A stretch of 34,172 nt of DNA, from assembly GCA_947371415.1 (NCBI GenBank), contig CANBPJ010000003.1, positions 1-34,172 on the forward strand, written 5' to 3'. Origin of the DNA: Burkholderiaceae bacterium. GTDB lineage: Bacteria; Pseudomonadota; Gammaproteobacteria; Burkholderiales; Burkholderiaceae. The position numbers and the translations under genes are program-made. Below, in pieces: positions 7,714-16,821 of the stretch (the first letter of the stretch is position 1; the number at the start of each line of letters is the position of its first letter). The notes beneath the pieces were generated by a model, which saw only the letters and a program-made list of their open reading frames with translations, was not told the DNA's origin and made no database searches.

Positions 7714-9384
7714 ATGACCACCCAGCAATTGCTCGAACAGTTTGGCCCCAGAGAATCGATGGACTATGACCTAGTCATCGTGGGAGGTGGCCCGGCTGGA
7801 TTATCTGCAGCTATCAAAGCAAAACAGCTGGCGAATGAATCGGGCAAAGAGATTAGCGTCTGCATCCTGGAAAAGGGCTCAGAAATTGGCGCCCATATTC
7901 TCTCTGGTGCCGTCATGGACCCCAAGGCACTGACCGAACTATTTCCCAATTGGAAAGAGCTTGGTGCACCACTCGATACCGAAGTCACTCAAGATCAGTT
8001 TTTATTTCTGACCAAAGATAGTTCGTTCCAAGTTCCCAACTGGATGCTGCCTCATTGCTTTAAGAATGAAGGTAACTATATTGTTAGCTTAGCTAATGTC
8101 ACTCGCTGGCTTGGTCAACAAGCCGAGAGTCTGGGTGTAGAAATTTTCCCAGGCTTTCCTGCAGCAGAAATTCTCTATAACGAGCAAGGAGCCGTTTGTG
8201 GGGTGATCACCGGTTCAATGGGTTTAGACAAAGAAGGCCAGCCTACAGATCAATTCCAGCTTGGCATGGAATTACGCGCCAAGTACACCCTATTTGCCGA
8301 AGGTTCACGTGGGCATCTGGGTAAGGAACTCATTGCCAAATTTGTGCTGGATAAGGATGCTGACCCGCAAAGCTACGGCATTGGCATTAAAGAGTTATGG
8401 GAAGTTGAGCCCTCCAAGAGTAAGCCCGGCCTAGTGGTCCATACCGCAGGATGGCCATTAGAGAGCGACACCTATGGCGGTTCATTCCTGTATCACTTGG
8501 GCGATAACAAAGTCGCGGTTGGCTTGGTAGTTGGCCTGTCCTATAAGAATCCTTACCTCTCGCCTTTTGAAGAATTCCAACGCTACAAGTTACACCCGAA
8601 GATCCGTGAAACTTTTGAAGGCGGTAAACGCCTTGCCTATGGTGCTAGAGCCCTTACTGCCGGAGGCTTAAATAGCTTACCTAAGACAGTATTCCCAGGT
8701 GGCGCATTAATTGGCTGTGATGCCGGCTTCTTAAATGCTTCGCGCATTAAAGGAAGTCATGCAGCTATCAAGACCGGCATGCTTGCTGCTGAAGCAGCAG
8801 TTGCTGCACTTGCTGAAAATCGGTCGGCCGATGTATTGGCTGCATATCCAAGCGCCTTCAAACATAGCTGGCTACATACCGAACTCAGTCAAGCACGCAA
8901 CTTCAAGCCATGGATGTCTAAAGGACTTTATCTCGGAACCATCATGGTTGGCCTTGAGCAAAAACTCTTAGGCGGCAATATGCCTTGGACTGTGCATCTA
9001 AAGCATGCGGATCATGAGTGCCTCGAACCGGCAGCACAACATCAGCCGATTGACTACCCTAAACCAGACGGCAAAATTACTTTTGACCGTCTCTCATCTG
9101 TATTTATCTCCAACACTAATCATGCTGAGAACCAACCAATCCACCTCACTTTAAAAGATGCTTCGGTACCAGTTAGCTTGAATCTCAAAACCTATGCAGG
9201 TCCAGAGCAACGCTACTGCCCTGCTGGCGTTTATGAATTTGTTGAAAAGGATGGGCAGCCACAGTTGCAAATTAACTCGCAAAATTGTGTGCATTGCAAA
9301 ACATGCGATATCAAGGATCCAAGCCAGAATATTATTTGGGTGACTCCAGAAGGTGGTGGTGGACCAAACTACGCATCAATGTAA
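7714..9384 (+). CDS. Electron transfer flavoprotein-ubiquinone oxidoreductase
   Basis: Membrane-associated FAD and 4Fe-4S enzyme that passes electrons from reduced ETF (filled by acyl-CoA and amino-acid dehydrogenases) to ubiquinone. The FAD-binding glycine motif VIVGGGPAGLSAA starts near residue 21. The C-terminal cluster cysteines C502 (YCPAG), C525, C528 and C531 (CVHCKTC) are all present, and the 556-residue length matches the family. GGAG sits 8 bases before the ATG; an ATG slightly upstream hits a stop within three codons. Divergent from scoAB, which fits a shared role in fatty-acid or ketone-body oxidation. Confidence 0.95.
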   Translation: MTTQQLLEQFGPRESMDYDLVIVGGGPAGLSAAIKAKQLANESGKEISVCILEKGSEIGAHILSGAVMDPKALTELFPNWKELGAPLDTEVTQDQFLFLTKDSSFQVPNWMLPHCFKNEGNYIVSLANVTRWLGQQAESLGVEIFPGFPAAEILYNEQGAVCGVITGSMGLDKEGQPTDQFQLGMELRAKYTLFAEGSRGHLGKELIAKFVLDKDADPQSYGIGIKELWEVEPSKSKPGLVVHTAGWPLESDTYGGSFLYHLGDNKVAVGLVVGLSYKNPYLSPFEEFQRYKLHPKIRETFEGGKRLAYGARALTAGGLNSLPKTVFPGGALIGCDAGFLNASRIKGSHAAIKTGMLAAEAAVAALAENRSADVLAAYPSAFKHSWLHTELSQARNFKPWMSKGLYLGTIMVGLEQKLLGGNMPWTVHLKHADHECLEPAAQHQPIDYPKPDGKITFDRLSSVFISNTNHAENQPIHLTLKDASVPVSLNLKTYAGPEQRYCPAGVYEFVEKDGQPQLQINSQNCVHCKTCDIKDPSQNIIWVTPEGGGGPNYASM

Positions 9385-9409
9385 GTCACCTTGCGTATGA
9401 CTTCTGACT

Positions 9410-10567
9410 TTATCTAGCCGGGTAGTGGCGAGGACGCAGTTTCCCAATCGCCATACCCGCTAGGCCACAGGCCAAAGCCGCCATCACAAACACATTGCGC
9501 GGCTGAGTAGCATCCCATAACCAGCCGGCAACTAAGCCGCCCAGCGTTCCGCCTAGCCCATATGACACCGTAGCCATCAGAGCTTGTCCACGGGCTTGGA
9601 GCGGCCCAGTAAACCAGCGTTGAAGTAATTTTGTTGCGGCACTATGATGAGCGCCAAATGTGGCCGCATGCATCAGCTGGGCAATGATTAGAACCCAAGT
9701 CACTGGGAAGAATGCAATCAAGATAAAGCGAAACACACCAATACCAAAAGCGATCTGCAGCACCACTTCAGCATCGAGACGACTGAGCACCTTACTCTGA
9801 AAATAAAAGAAGACAACTTCAGCAGTAACACCGAGCGCCCAAAACAAACCAATTTGAAATTTGTTGTAGCCCAAATCCGCCAAGTACAGGGAATAAAACA
9901 CATACAAAGCAGCATGGGCAAAGATCATGAAGAATCCTGACAGCAAAAACCAACGCACATCAGGGTTAAACAAAACAACCAAGAGCTCGCCCTTGACCAT
10001 TTTTCGACGCTCCGTCTTGGGCTCGTGCAAACGAAAGGTGACAAATGCTAAGCAGGCCAAAATGACCGCGCCCACCATGGGGTAAAGCTCGATACCTTTG
10101 CGTTGGAATAACTCACCAGCAAATAAGACCATGGCAATAAAGCCAATGGAGCCCCATAAACGCAAACGCCCATAACGTTTATCAAAAGAATTGTCTTTAA
10201 ATAAGGCGTGAACAGTAGCCGATTCACCTAAGGGCATCAGGCTACTTAAGATGGTGTGGAGTGCAAACATCCAGACAAAGAATGCGGCATAGCTTTGCAG
10301 AAAAAAGATAAATAGAAAAACTACCGCAGCCAAGCAAGCGCAGAAACGAATAATGCTGATGCGGTTGGAAAGATAGTCAGATAGCCAGCCCCAAGAAAAT
10401 GGGCCAACAATTCGGGTGATTTGTAGCATGGACATCAAGATCGCGATCTCGATGACGCTAAAGCCACGATCGAGAAAAAAGAGGCTAGCGTAGGGAGAAA
10501 CTAAACCAACATAGGCAAAATATAAAAAGAAAAAGGACCCGAAGGCCCAACGCACGGAAGGTGTCAT
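9410..10567 (-). CDS. MFS transporter, HcaT/LacY-like family
   Basis: A 385-residue inner-membrane protein with about 12 hydrophobic helices. The N-terminal SPYASLFFLDRGFS and the RIVGPFSWGWLSD loop, a variant of the MFS motif between helices 2 and 3, resemble the HcaT (3-phenylpropionate) group, but the substrate cannot be read. It starts 33 bases after aroC stops, so it may be co-transcribed. The region before the ATG is purine-rich (AAGAAAAAGAAA) with no strong Shine-Dalgarno. Its 3' end faces ETF-QO across 25 bases. Confidence 0.85.
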   Translation of the reverse strand: MTPSVRWAFGSFFFLYFAYVGLVSPYASLFFLDRGFSVIEIAILMSMLQITRIVGPFSWGWLSDYLSNRISIIRFCACLAAVVFLFIFFLQSYAAFFVWMFALHTILSSLMPLGESATVHALFKDNSFDKRYGRLRLWGSIGFIAMVLFAGELFQRKGIELYPMVGAVILACLAFVTFRLHEPKTERRKMVKGELLVVLFNPDVRWFLLSGFFMIFAHAALYVFYSLYLADLGYNKFQIGLFWALGVTAEVVFFYFQSKVLSRLDAEVVLQIAFGIGVFRFILIAFFPVTWVLIIAQLMHAATFGAHHSAATKLLQRWFTGPLQARGQALMATVSYGLGGTLGGLVAGWLWDATQPRNVFVMAALACGLAGMAIGKLRPRHYPAR

Positions 10568-10600
10568 TTTCTTTTTCTTTTTCTTAGATGAATTTTTTAA

Positions 10601-11716
10601 CTAGTCAGCTGCAGAACCGGGGCGAGCTGCTGGAATTGGCGCGACCGCATGTTTCACATCACCGCATTGAGCACGATGACGAAGGGAATGATCCATCAAG
10701 ACCAAGGCGAGCATGGCTTCGGCAATCGGCGTTGCCCGTATCCCTACGCAAGGGTCATGACGACCTTTGGTTTGAACGGTGATAGGTTTACCATCCAAAT
10801 CAATGGATTGCTTCGGACTCAAGATGCTGGATGTCGGCTTAATTGCAATCGATACACGCAAATCCTGTCCGCTACTAATGCCACCTAAGGTACCGCCTGC
10901 ATTGTTACTGGCAAAACCATCTGGATAAAGCTCATCACCATGCTCACTACCGCGTTGAGCTACAGACTTAAAGCCAGAACCGATCTCAACACCTTTAACT
11001 GCATTGATCCCCATCATGGCATGCGCGATATCGGCATCCAACTTATCAAATAAAGGCTCGCCCAAACCAATAGGCACATTGCGTGCCCGCACCTCGATCT
11101 TTGCACCGCAAGAATCCCCTGCTTTCCGAAGAGCATCCATATAGGCTTCAAGCTGAGGAACAATATCCGCGTTCGCAGCAAAAAAAGGATTGCTCTCAAT
11201 TAGCGCTGAATCTTTAAACGGAATCTCGATCTCGCCAAGTTGGCTCATGTAGCCATAGAATTCGGTGCCGTATTGTTCTTTAAGCCACTTCTTAGCAATC
11301 GCTGCTGCCGCTACAACAGGAGCAGTCAATCGTGCTGATGAACGGCCACCACCACGAGGATCGCGCAATCCATACTTGTAGTGATAAGCATAATCAGCAT
11401 GACCAGGTCTAAATGTTTGCAGGATGTTGCCGTAATCTTGGCTGCGCTGATCAGTATTGCGAATGAGCAAACCAATTGGCGCTCCAGTCGTTTTACCCTC
11501 ATAGACACCAGACAGAATTTCGACTTTATCGGCCTCTTGGCGCTGAGTTACATGTCGAGATGTACCGGGCTTGCGACGATCTAAATCAATCTGCAAATCG
11601 GCTTCACATAAAGACATTCCTGGAGGACAGCCGTCAACAACGGCGCCAATAGCGGGACCATGGGATTCACCAAACGTGGTGACTGTAAAAAGAAGGCCTA
11701 AAGTATTTCCTGACAT
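10601..11716 (-). CDS. aroC: Chorismate synthase
   Basis: Last step of the shikimate pathway: EPSP to chorismate, using reduced FMN, in the cytoplasm. All three family signatures are present: GESHGPAIGAVVDGCPPG near residue 17, GGGRSSARLTAP near 125, and RHDPCVGIRATPIAEAM near 320. The ARLTAP variant of the second signature fits what I know of betaproteobacteria. At 371 residues it is slightly longer than the E. coli enzyme. The start is ATG; no strong Shine-Dalgarno is visible, and a short palindrome (GACATTATGTC, 11720-11730) lies just upstream. It sits between a CBS-domain gene and an MFS gene on the same strand. Confidence 0.97.
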   Translation of the reverse strand: MSGNTLGLLFTVTTFGESHGPAIGAVVDGCPPGMSLCEADLQIDLDRRKPGTSRHVTQRQEADKVEILSGVYEGKTTGAPIGLLIRNTDQRSQDYGNILQTFRPGHADYAYHYKYGLRDPRGGGRSSARLTAPVVAAAAIAKKWLKEQYGTEFYGYMSQLGEIEIPFKDSALIESNPFFAANADIVPQLEAYMDALRKAGDSCGAKIEVRARNVPIGLGEPLFDKLDADIAHAMMGINAVKGVEIGSGFKSVAQRGSEHGDELYPDGFASNNAGGTLGGISSGQDLRVSIAIKPTSSILSPKQSIDLDGKPITVQTKGRHDPCVGIRATPIAEAMLALVLMDHSLRHRAQCGDVKHAVAPIPAARPGSAAD

Positions 11717-11759
11717 AACGACATTATGTCATCTGTCAGAGGCTTGGGCTAGGACCGGC

Positions 11760-12215
11760 TTAGGGGGAGGCTTTTTCAGTCTCTTCCGGCCAATCGCGGA
11801 TGTAGGCCTTGAGCATCGTGTTCTCAAAATCCTGCGCTTCAACCACCGATTTAGCGACATCATAAAAAGAAATCACACCCATCAGCATTTTTTGATCAAT
11901 GACGGGTAAATAGCGCGCGTGCTCAACGAGCATCATGCGGCGAACTTCGTCGATCTCGGTTTCCATATTGCATGTGAGCGGCTTGGCGTTCATTACGCTC
12001 TGAACCTTCAGATCATCTAGCTTGCCATGATGTTTTGCTAGGGCTGCAATGACTTCGCGGAATGTCAGAATACCAACCAGCTTATCGTATTCCATCACCA
12101 CCAAAGAGCCGATGTCATGCTCGCTCATGACCAAGACTGCAGTTTGCAAAGCCGTCTCTGGGGCCACCGTAAACAGCGTGCTGCCTTTTACGCGCAATAT
12201 GTCACAAACTTTCAT
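11760..12215 (-). CDS. Two-CBS-domain protein
   Basis: A 151-residue cytoplasmic protein made almost entirely of a pair of CBS motifs (a Bateman module), roughly residues 8-65 and 73-135. GILTFREVI and GVISFYDVAKSVVE mark the end of each motif. Such stand-alone pairs usually bind adenine nucleotides and act as energy sensors; the partner here is unknown. GGAGA lies 6 bases before the ATG. It lies 43 bases upstream of aroC and downstream of yihY, on the same strand. Confidence 0.88.
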   Translation of the reverse strand: MKVCDILRVKGSTLFTVAPETALQTAVLVMSEHDIGSLVVMEYDKLVGILTFREVIAALAKHHGKLDDLKVQSVMNAKPLTCNMETEIDEVRRMMLVEHARYLPVIDQKMLMGVISFYDVAKSVVEAQDFENTMLKAYIRDWPEETEKASP

Positions 12216-12292
12216 TTAGTCTCCAGCAATGTGTTCTTATTCATACAATATATTCTCAAGGCCCCATAGAATCAAGGGTCAAATGTGGTATT

Positions 12293-13153
12293 TCAGTAAC
12301 GAATAACCCTAACTACTCCACTCCGAATACTGGGGAGATTGGCAACCAGGACTGCGCCAGCCAAGGTAATCCACCAGGTAAGGTAAATCCAAATAAGCGC
12401 CAAAGGGAATATGGCAAACGCGCCATAGACAGTCTTATAAAAGGCGATATTTGTCAGGAATAGACCGAAGCCGAATTTCATTAGCTCAAAAGTAAGGGCA
12501 GCAAAGAAAGCCCCACTAAAAGCATCTCGCCACTGAATTTGTGCATAGGGAAGTACTTTATAGGCCACCGAGAATACAGACATAGCCAAGAGCACGGGCA
12601 CAACCGTTGCCACCAGACTCAGTCCAAAGCTAAGCGTCTCGGTCCACCCCTCTGCAGCACTAAATAAGAGACCGCTCAGGTAGGTGCCAACACCCAGCAA
12701 GATGGGGCCCAATATCGTTGCAGCGGAATAAATTGCAACCTTCTTTAAGATGGGGCGATTTTTAGTCACTCGAAAGATCTGATTGAAGGCGCTCTCGATA
12801 ACCGCCATCGTCATAATCGTAGTGATGACCAGACCACCCAAACCAATCAAAGTTAAGCCTTTGGCCTGCGATGAAAATTGGTCCAGGTAATTAAAGACCT
12901 GCTGATTTAGGCCACCAGGCATATAGGTATCGAGCAACCAAGCCTGAAAAGCGTACTTAATCCGCACTACGCTAGGTAAGTAACCAATCAAAATAGAGGC
13001 CACCGTTAGCATCGGAACCAAGGCCAAGGTAGTTGTAAAGGCAAGACTGGCTGCCACCTGCTTCAAATTTTGACCGCGATTGCGCTCCCAGATCTCTTTT
13101 CCAAGAGAGAGCCATAATTGAGGATTCCGAATGAGGCGCATCGCCCATATCAT
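12293..13153 (-). CDS. YihY/BrkB-family inner-membrane protein
   Basis: A polytopic membrane protein of about 286 residues with six hydrophobic segments and the family hallmarks ASLAFTTTLALVPML and SGAFFAALTFELMKFGF. Family members were once called RNase BN by mistake; the biochemical role is unsettled. The frame stays open upstream to a TTG at 13213, but that would overlap wrbA on the other strand. ATG at 13153 (or 13141) is more likely. Its start and that of wrbA are only 11 bases apart, back to back. Confidence 0.85.
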   Translation of the reverse strand: MIWAMRLIRNPQLWLSLGKEIWERNRGQNLKQVAASLAFTTTLALVPMLTVASILIGYLPSVVRIKYAFQAWLLDTYMPGGLNQQVFNYLDQFSSQAKGLTLIGLGGLVITTIMTMAVIESAFNQIFRVTKNRPILKKVAIYSAATILGPILLGVGTYLSGLLFSAAEGWTETLSFGLSLVATVVPVLLAMSVFSVAYKVLPYAQIQWRDAFSGAFFAALTFELMKFGFGLFLTNIAFYKTVYGAFAIFPLALIWIYLTWWITLAGAVLVANLPSIRSGVVRVIRY

Positions 13154-13164
13154 AAGAGAAGAAT

Positions 13165-13761
13165 ATGAGCCAATCCGATATTTTAGTGTTGTACTACTCC
13201 CGTTATGGCGCAACCCGCGATTTGGCGCGCTTGATTGCCGAAGGAATTGAAAGCGTTCCAGGTGTCAATGCAAGACTGCGCACCGTGCCGGCAATCTCGA
13301 CAGTCTGCGAGACTACTGAAGCAGCAGTACCGGCGGATGGTGCACCCTACGTTGAATATGCTGATCTACAAGAATGTATTGGCCTCGCCCTAGGCTCACC
13401 GACCCGCTTTGGAAATATGGCCGCCCCCATGAAATACTTTTGGGATGGCAGCTCCTCAGAGTGGCTCAATGGCGCGCTGATTGGCAAACCTGCTTGTGTC
13501 TTTACAAGCACCGGAAGCCTACATGGCGGCCAAGAAAGTACCCTACTCACAATGATGATTCCCCTACTACACCACGGCATGATCATCATGGGCATACCGT
13601 ATAGCGAACCTGACTTGATGAGCACCTCTACCGGGGGCGGCCCTTATGGTCTTACTCACCTTGCCCATGCTGATGGGCGTGCGCCGATTAGCGCTGAAGA
13701 GCAACGCTTGGCCATTGCCCAAGGCAAACGTCTTGCACTCACAGCACTCAAACTTATTTAA
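13165..13761 (+). CDS. wrbA: NAD(P)H:quinone oxidoreductase, WrbA family
   Basis: A 198-residue flavodoxin-fold FMN enzyme that reduces quinones by two electrons, limiting redox cycling. LYYSRYGATRDLARLI (9-24) binds FMN phosphate; GSPTRFGNMAAPMKYFWDG and the TSTGGGPYG loop are characteristic. AGAGAAGAAT precedes the ATG. It is transcribed away from yihY and followed 10 bases later by a DUF2069 membrane protein. Confidence 0.95.
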   Translation: MSQSDILVLYYSRYGATRDLARLIAEGIESVPGVNARLRTVPAISTVCETTEAAVPADGAPYVEYADLQECIGLALGSPTRFGNMAAPMKYFWDGSSSEWLNGALIGKPACVFTSTGSLHGGQESTLLTMMIPLLHHGMIIMGIPYSEPDLMSTSTGGGPYGLTHLAHADGRAPISAEEQRLAIAQGKRLALTALKLI

Positions 13762-13771
13762 AAGGCAATCC

Positions 13772-14170
13772 ATGCTTAAAGACTGGCGCATTAAAAACCC
13801 ATATCAGCTAATTGCAACAGCAGCCTTCGTAGACTTATTCATCTTATGTGTTTCGTGGGAATGGTTTATTTCCCCATTAAGACCGGGGGGCTCCTGGCTC
13901 ATCCTCAAAGGCATCCCCCTGCTATTTGCTATTCCAGGGCTTTGGAAAGGCAAGGTTTACACAATGCAATGGGCATCGATGCTGATCTTGCTCTATATCA
14001 CCGAGGGATTGGTTCGCATTCTCGAAACCGGGACCAATTTCTGGATGGCCACCCTAGAAACCACCCTTGGTACTGTTGCCTTTGTTTGCCTACTCATCTT
14101 CCTGAAGCCCATCAAAGCGCGTGCTAAAGCCGCTAAAAAAGAGCGTACGGCCGTTGAAATCCAAAACTAA
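13772..14170 (+). CDS. DUF2069 small inner-membrane protein
   Basis: A 132-residue protein with four predicted membrane helices and a basic C-terminal tail (KARAKAAKKERT). It resembles the DUF2069 family, which often follows wrbA in proteobacteria and has no known activity. ATG at 13772 has AAGG 7 bases upstream. The same frame is open further 5' but only inside wrbA. The 10-base gap implies an operon with wrbA. Confidence 0.82.
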   Translation: MLKDWRIKNPYQLIATAAFVDLFILCVSWEWFISPLRPGGSWLILKGIPLLFAIPGLWKGKVYTMQWASMLILLYITEGLVRILETGTNFWMATLETTLGTVAFVCLLIFLKPIKARAKAAKKERTAVEIQN

Positions 14171-14270
14171 AAGTCAAAAATCGATGAATTCAGCTAGATT
14201 TGGTGAAATTATTCAAAAATATTACTCATTCCTGTCATCTCCGTCACTTTTCCATGCGTTGTATGCTCAT

Positions 14271-14278
14271 GGAGGTGA
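14271..14278 (+). promoter_or_regulatory. Full-length Shine-Dalgarno deciding the start of the 62-residue gene
   Basis: GGAGGTGA is a perfect complement to the 16S rRNA 3' end and sits 5 bases before ATG at 14284. It favours this start over in-frame ATGs upstream and indicates strong translation. Confidence 0.8.
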
Positions 14279-14283
14279 CAAAT

Positions 14284-14472
14284 ATGTCAACAAGACTCAA
14301 ACGTTGGGCCCGTGCAATTCAACAGATCGACCTGTCCAAGAGGACGGATCCTGAAGTAGCTATTGGCTACCTAGACAGCAAATACCGCGATATCGCTTGG
14401 CGTTACATCCGAATTCTGGGCTTTGAGCGCACCATCAGCTTCATGGCCAGCAACAACTTCCATCCAGAATAA
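14284..14472 (+). CDS. Conserved-looking 62-residue protein of unknown function
   Basis: I do not recognise a family. The predicted protein is basic at its N-terminus (STRLKRWARAIQ), then contains DPEVAIGYLDSKYRD and an aromatic C-terminal half (WRYIRILGFERTISFM). It is soluble with no signal peptide. A perfect ribosome binding site (14271-14278) and a strong terminator immediately downstream make it very likely a real, well-expressed gene. Confidence 0.7.
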   Translation: MSTRLKRWARAIQQIDLSKRTDPEVAIGYLDSKYRDIAWRYIRILGFERTISFMASNNFHPE

Positions 14473-14486
14473 GCCGCCTCGTTTGA

Positions 14487-14521
14487 AAAAACCCCAGAAA
14501 AATGACATTTCTGGGGTTTTT
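14487..14521. terminator. Bidirectional rho-independent terminator
   Basis: A perfect 14-bp inverted repeat (14487-14500 with 14508-14521) around a 7-base loop. The stem core is CCCCAGAAA/TTTCTGGGG, and each arm ends in a run of A or T so that both strands finish in a U tract. It lies between the convergent 62-residue gene and the rhodanese gene and can serve both. Confidence 0.92.
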
Positions 14522-14548
14522 ATTTGGGGATCAAAAAATGAGCTTTGC

Positions 14549-15550
14549 TCAGTTATTTTTGGCTTTTAAGGCCTCCTCCAACTGATTAATCTTGCCTTGC
14601 ATTGCAGCCATCTTCGCATTCAAAGCGCCGACATTTAAAAAGGTTTCATCGGCAACTTGCGCTTTGAGGTTATTTCCCCAGCCCAGCCAGGATGAGTCAT
14701 AGACCCTGACCTTCTTAAATCCTAGATTTTTTAAAACTGTAGCCGTTTCTGAGGCACGCACCCCACTCTGGCAATAGACCACTGTATCCTGATTTGGATC
14801 CAGGTTTGAGTATAGTTTTTTCAAGTCTGCCTGGCTTTTTAGGGCCATGCCTGAGTTGTCGGAAGCCTGCTTCTTGCTAAGCTTAATCGCGGCGGCGGGA
14901 TCCTGCCAATTACTCTCAAAAGGAATATTGATTGCATTAGGAATGTGACCCCCACGGATTGCGCGCACATCCTTGCCTGAAAACTCGTCAGGCGTTCGGG
15001 CATCAATAATTTGGACAGATTTCGATTGGGCAATTCTGAGCATTTCCTCGTTACTAACAACCAACTGAGGTTGAGGAACTAGCGCTACCGAAACTGCCGG
15101 CAAATTGGAGCGCTCCTTTTGAATAGGCAATCCAGCAGATTTCCAAGCGTCAATTCCATCATGATAGATTTGGGCCTGCTTACCGCCAAAATAATTGATC
15201 GTATACAGACCGAAATAAACGTATGGATTTCCTCGCGAGCCATAGACCACAACATCGCGATTTACGTCGAGGCCGGCTGCATTGAAAATTGCCTGAATCT
15301 TCTCGGTGGCAATGTAATCCTCTTTATTTGGATCTCTGAGCACGTTACCCGCATCACCAATATTAATTGCGCCAGGAATATGCCCCTCTAGATAACTTTT
15401 TTCATCACGCACATCCCAAATGATTGCGCCACGAGCCAACGCTTGCTGCATTTGCTCCGTCTGAATAATAGCGTCATTTTTTTGCGCCGCAGCACAGGAG
15501 CCTATGAGGGATAGGCTTATCGCAAGGAGGCATTTCATGTAATGCTGCAT
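14549..15550 (-). CDS. Exported double-rhodanese sulfurtransferase
   Basis: A 333-residue protein with an N-terminal export signal. LIGSC (C19) could be a lipobox, otherwise cleavage would follow the Ala run. It has two rhodanese domains (about 25-145 and 163-300). The C-terminal domain has the catalytic loop CQSGVRAS with C260, while the first has YGSRGNP (about 103-109) with no cysteine at the active position, so it is probably structural. A short coiled-coil-like tail (MQGKINQLEEALKA) follows. It lies 32 bases downstream of an MFS gene on the same strand. Possible roles are thiosulfate or cyanide sulfur transfer in the periplasm. Confidence 0.87.
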   Translation of the reverse strand: MQHYMKCLLAISLSLIGSCAAAQKNDAIIQTEQMQQALARGAIIWDVRDEKSYLEGHIPGAINIGDAGNVLRDPNKEDYIATEKIQAIFNAAGLDVNRDVVVYGSRGNPYVYFGLYTINYFGGKQAQIYHDGIDAWKSAGLPIQKERSNLPAVSVALVPQPQLVVSNEEMLRIAQSKSVQIIDARTPDEFSGKDVRAIRGGHIPNAINIPFESNWQDPAAAIKLSKKQASDNSGMALKSQADLKKLYSNLDPNQDTVVYCQSGVRASETATVLKNLGFKKVRVYDSSWLGWGNNLKAQVADETFLNVGALNAKMAAMQGKINQLEEALKAKNN

Positions 15551-15582
15551 ATGGGTACTCTCTGATCAAAATTAGATTAATG

Positions 15583-16770
15583 TTAAATATTAACTCGATG
15601 CTCTTGTCTGTTACCAAATACCCAAAATGCTAGCAATAAAAATGCCAGCGCAGCACATGAGCCTGAGAACAAGAAGGCATATTGGGGGCTAAAGGATTCA
15701 TAGAGCCAGCCGAATATCAGTGATGCTGGCAATAACATCAAACCCGATATGAGATTGAACCACCCAAAAGCAGTGCCAGCCATTCCACTCGGGGCCAAAT
15801 CAGCTACCAATGCCTTTTCTACACCCTCAGTGGCCGCTTTAAACAAACCGTAAATTCCAAATAATGCACAAAGCGTCCAAATCGTGATTCCAGAGAAACT
15901 CATTGCAATATAGAAAAAGGCAAACGCACACCACGCGATCAAAATAAAATTCTTGCGGCTAAATCGATCTGAGAGTGCCGATAGCGGCGTTCCAAACAAG
16001 GTAGTAATTAGCGAGATGGCGGCCCATAGCAATGGAATCTGCTCTTGCGGCACGCCAAGCTCCCTTGCCCTTAATAATAAAAACATGTCCGATGAATTAG
16101 CTAAAGCAAAGATTCCGGCAACCAAAATGTAACGCCTAAATTGCGGTGGCAAACCTTCGAGTGACCAGGAGAATGGCTTGACAACTTGCTGCTCTCTAGG
16201 CGGCTCCTTAAGGCACAAGGCCAATCCAACAGTAATAATCCCCGGAATAACCGCCCACAGAAAAATATCGCGCAAGGGAATATTCATGGAGAGCAAAAAG
16301 GCTGCTATCAGGGGACCAAAAACAGCGCCGGCATTATCCATGGATCGATGCAATCCAAATGTCAGCCCACGTTGATTTGGGAGCACACTCTCCGCCAATA
16401 AAGCATCCCGCGGCGAACTTCTTAAGCCCTTACCCAGTCTGTCTGTAAAGCGAATACACAATACCCACGTCCAGGAATTGGCGATTGCAATGAGCGGCCT
16501 ACCAATACCGGCCAAGAAATAACCGATCACAATCCAGGGCTTGGTCTTTTTAGTACGATCCACAATGACACCAGAAACCAACTTAAAGATGCTTGAGCTT
16601 GCCTCTGCAATCCCCTCAATCAAACCAAGCGCCTTAGGTCCAGCCATAAGAACAGTTGCCAGATACAAAGGCATTAATGGATACAGCATTTCACTAGCCG
16701 CATCATTAACAAAGCTAATTAGTCCAATAAGCCATACTGTTCGAGGAAGAGAAAATAAAGTCTTAAACAT
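15583..16770 (-). CDS. MFS transporter of unknown substrate
   Basis: A 395-residue inner-membrane protein with about 12 helices. FVNDAASEMLYPLMPLYL at the N-terminus and DRLGKGLRSSPRDALLAES after helix 4 are typical of a subgroup often annotated only as MFS permease. The substrate cannot be inferred. The ATG has no obvious Shine-Dalgarno. It probably shares a transcript with the downstream rhodanese gene. Confidence 0.85.
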   Translation of the reverse strand: MFKTLFSLPRTVWLIGLISFVNDAASEMLYPLMPLYLATVLMAGPKALGLIEGIAEASSSIFKLVSGVIVDRTKKTKPWIVIGYFLAGIGRPLIAIANSWTWVLCIRFTDRLGKGLRSSPRDALLAESVLPNQRGLTFGLHRSMDNAGAVFGPLIAAFLLSMNIPLRDIFLWAVIPGIITVGLALCLKEPPREQQVVKPFSWSLEGLPPQFRRYILVAGIFALANSSDMFLLLRARELGVPQEQIPLLWAAISLITTLFGTPLSALSDRFSRKNFILIAWCAFAFFYIAMSFSGITIWTLCALFGIYGLFKAATEGVEKALVADLAPSGMAGTAFGWFNLISGLMLLPASLIFGWLYESFSPQYAFLFSGSCAALAFLLLAFWVFGNRQEHRVNI

Positions 16771-16821
16771 ATTAAATCAATGTAGCATCAAATTAAAAGT
16801 AGTCCTAACTGTAATAATCAC

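Noticed and set aside
9383..9403. AAGTCA/TGACTT repeat between ETF-QO and the MFS gene
   Set aside because: Short A/T-rich stem, 9-base loop, no U tract; likely chance.
11711..11731. TGACAT/ATGTCA and GACATTATGTC palindrome at the aroC start
   Set aside because: Short, partly coding, and no known regulator pattern; noted only within the aroC entry.
13154..13213. Upstream extension of yihY to a TTG start at 13213
   Set aside because: It would overlap wrbA on the other strand and adds residues without family character before a normal ATG.
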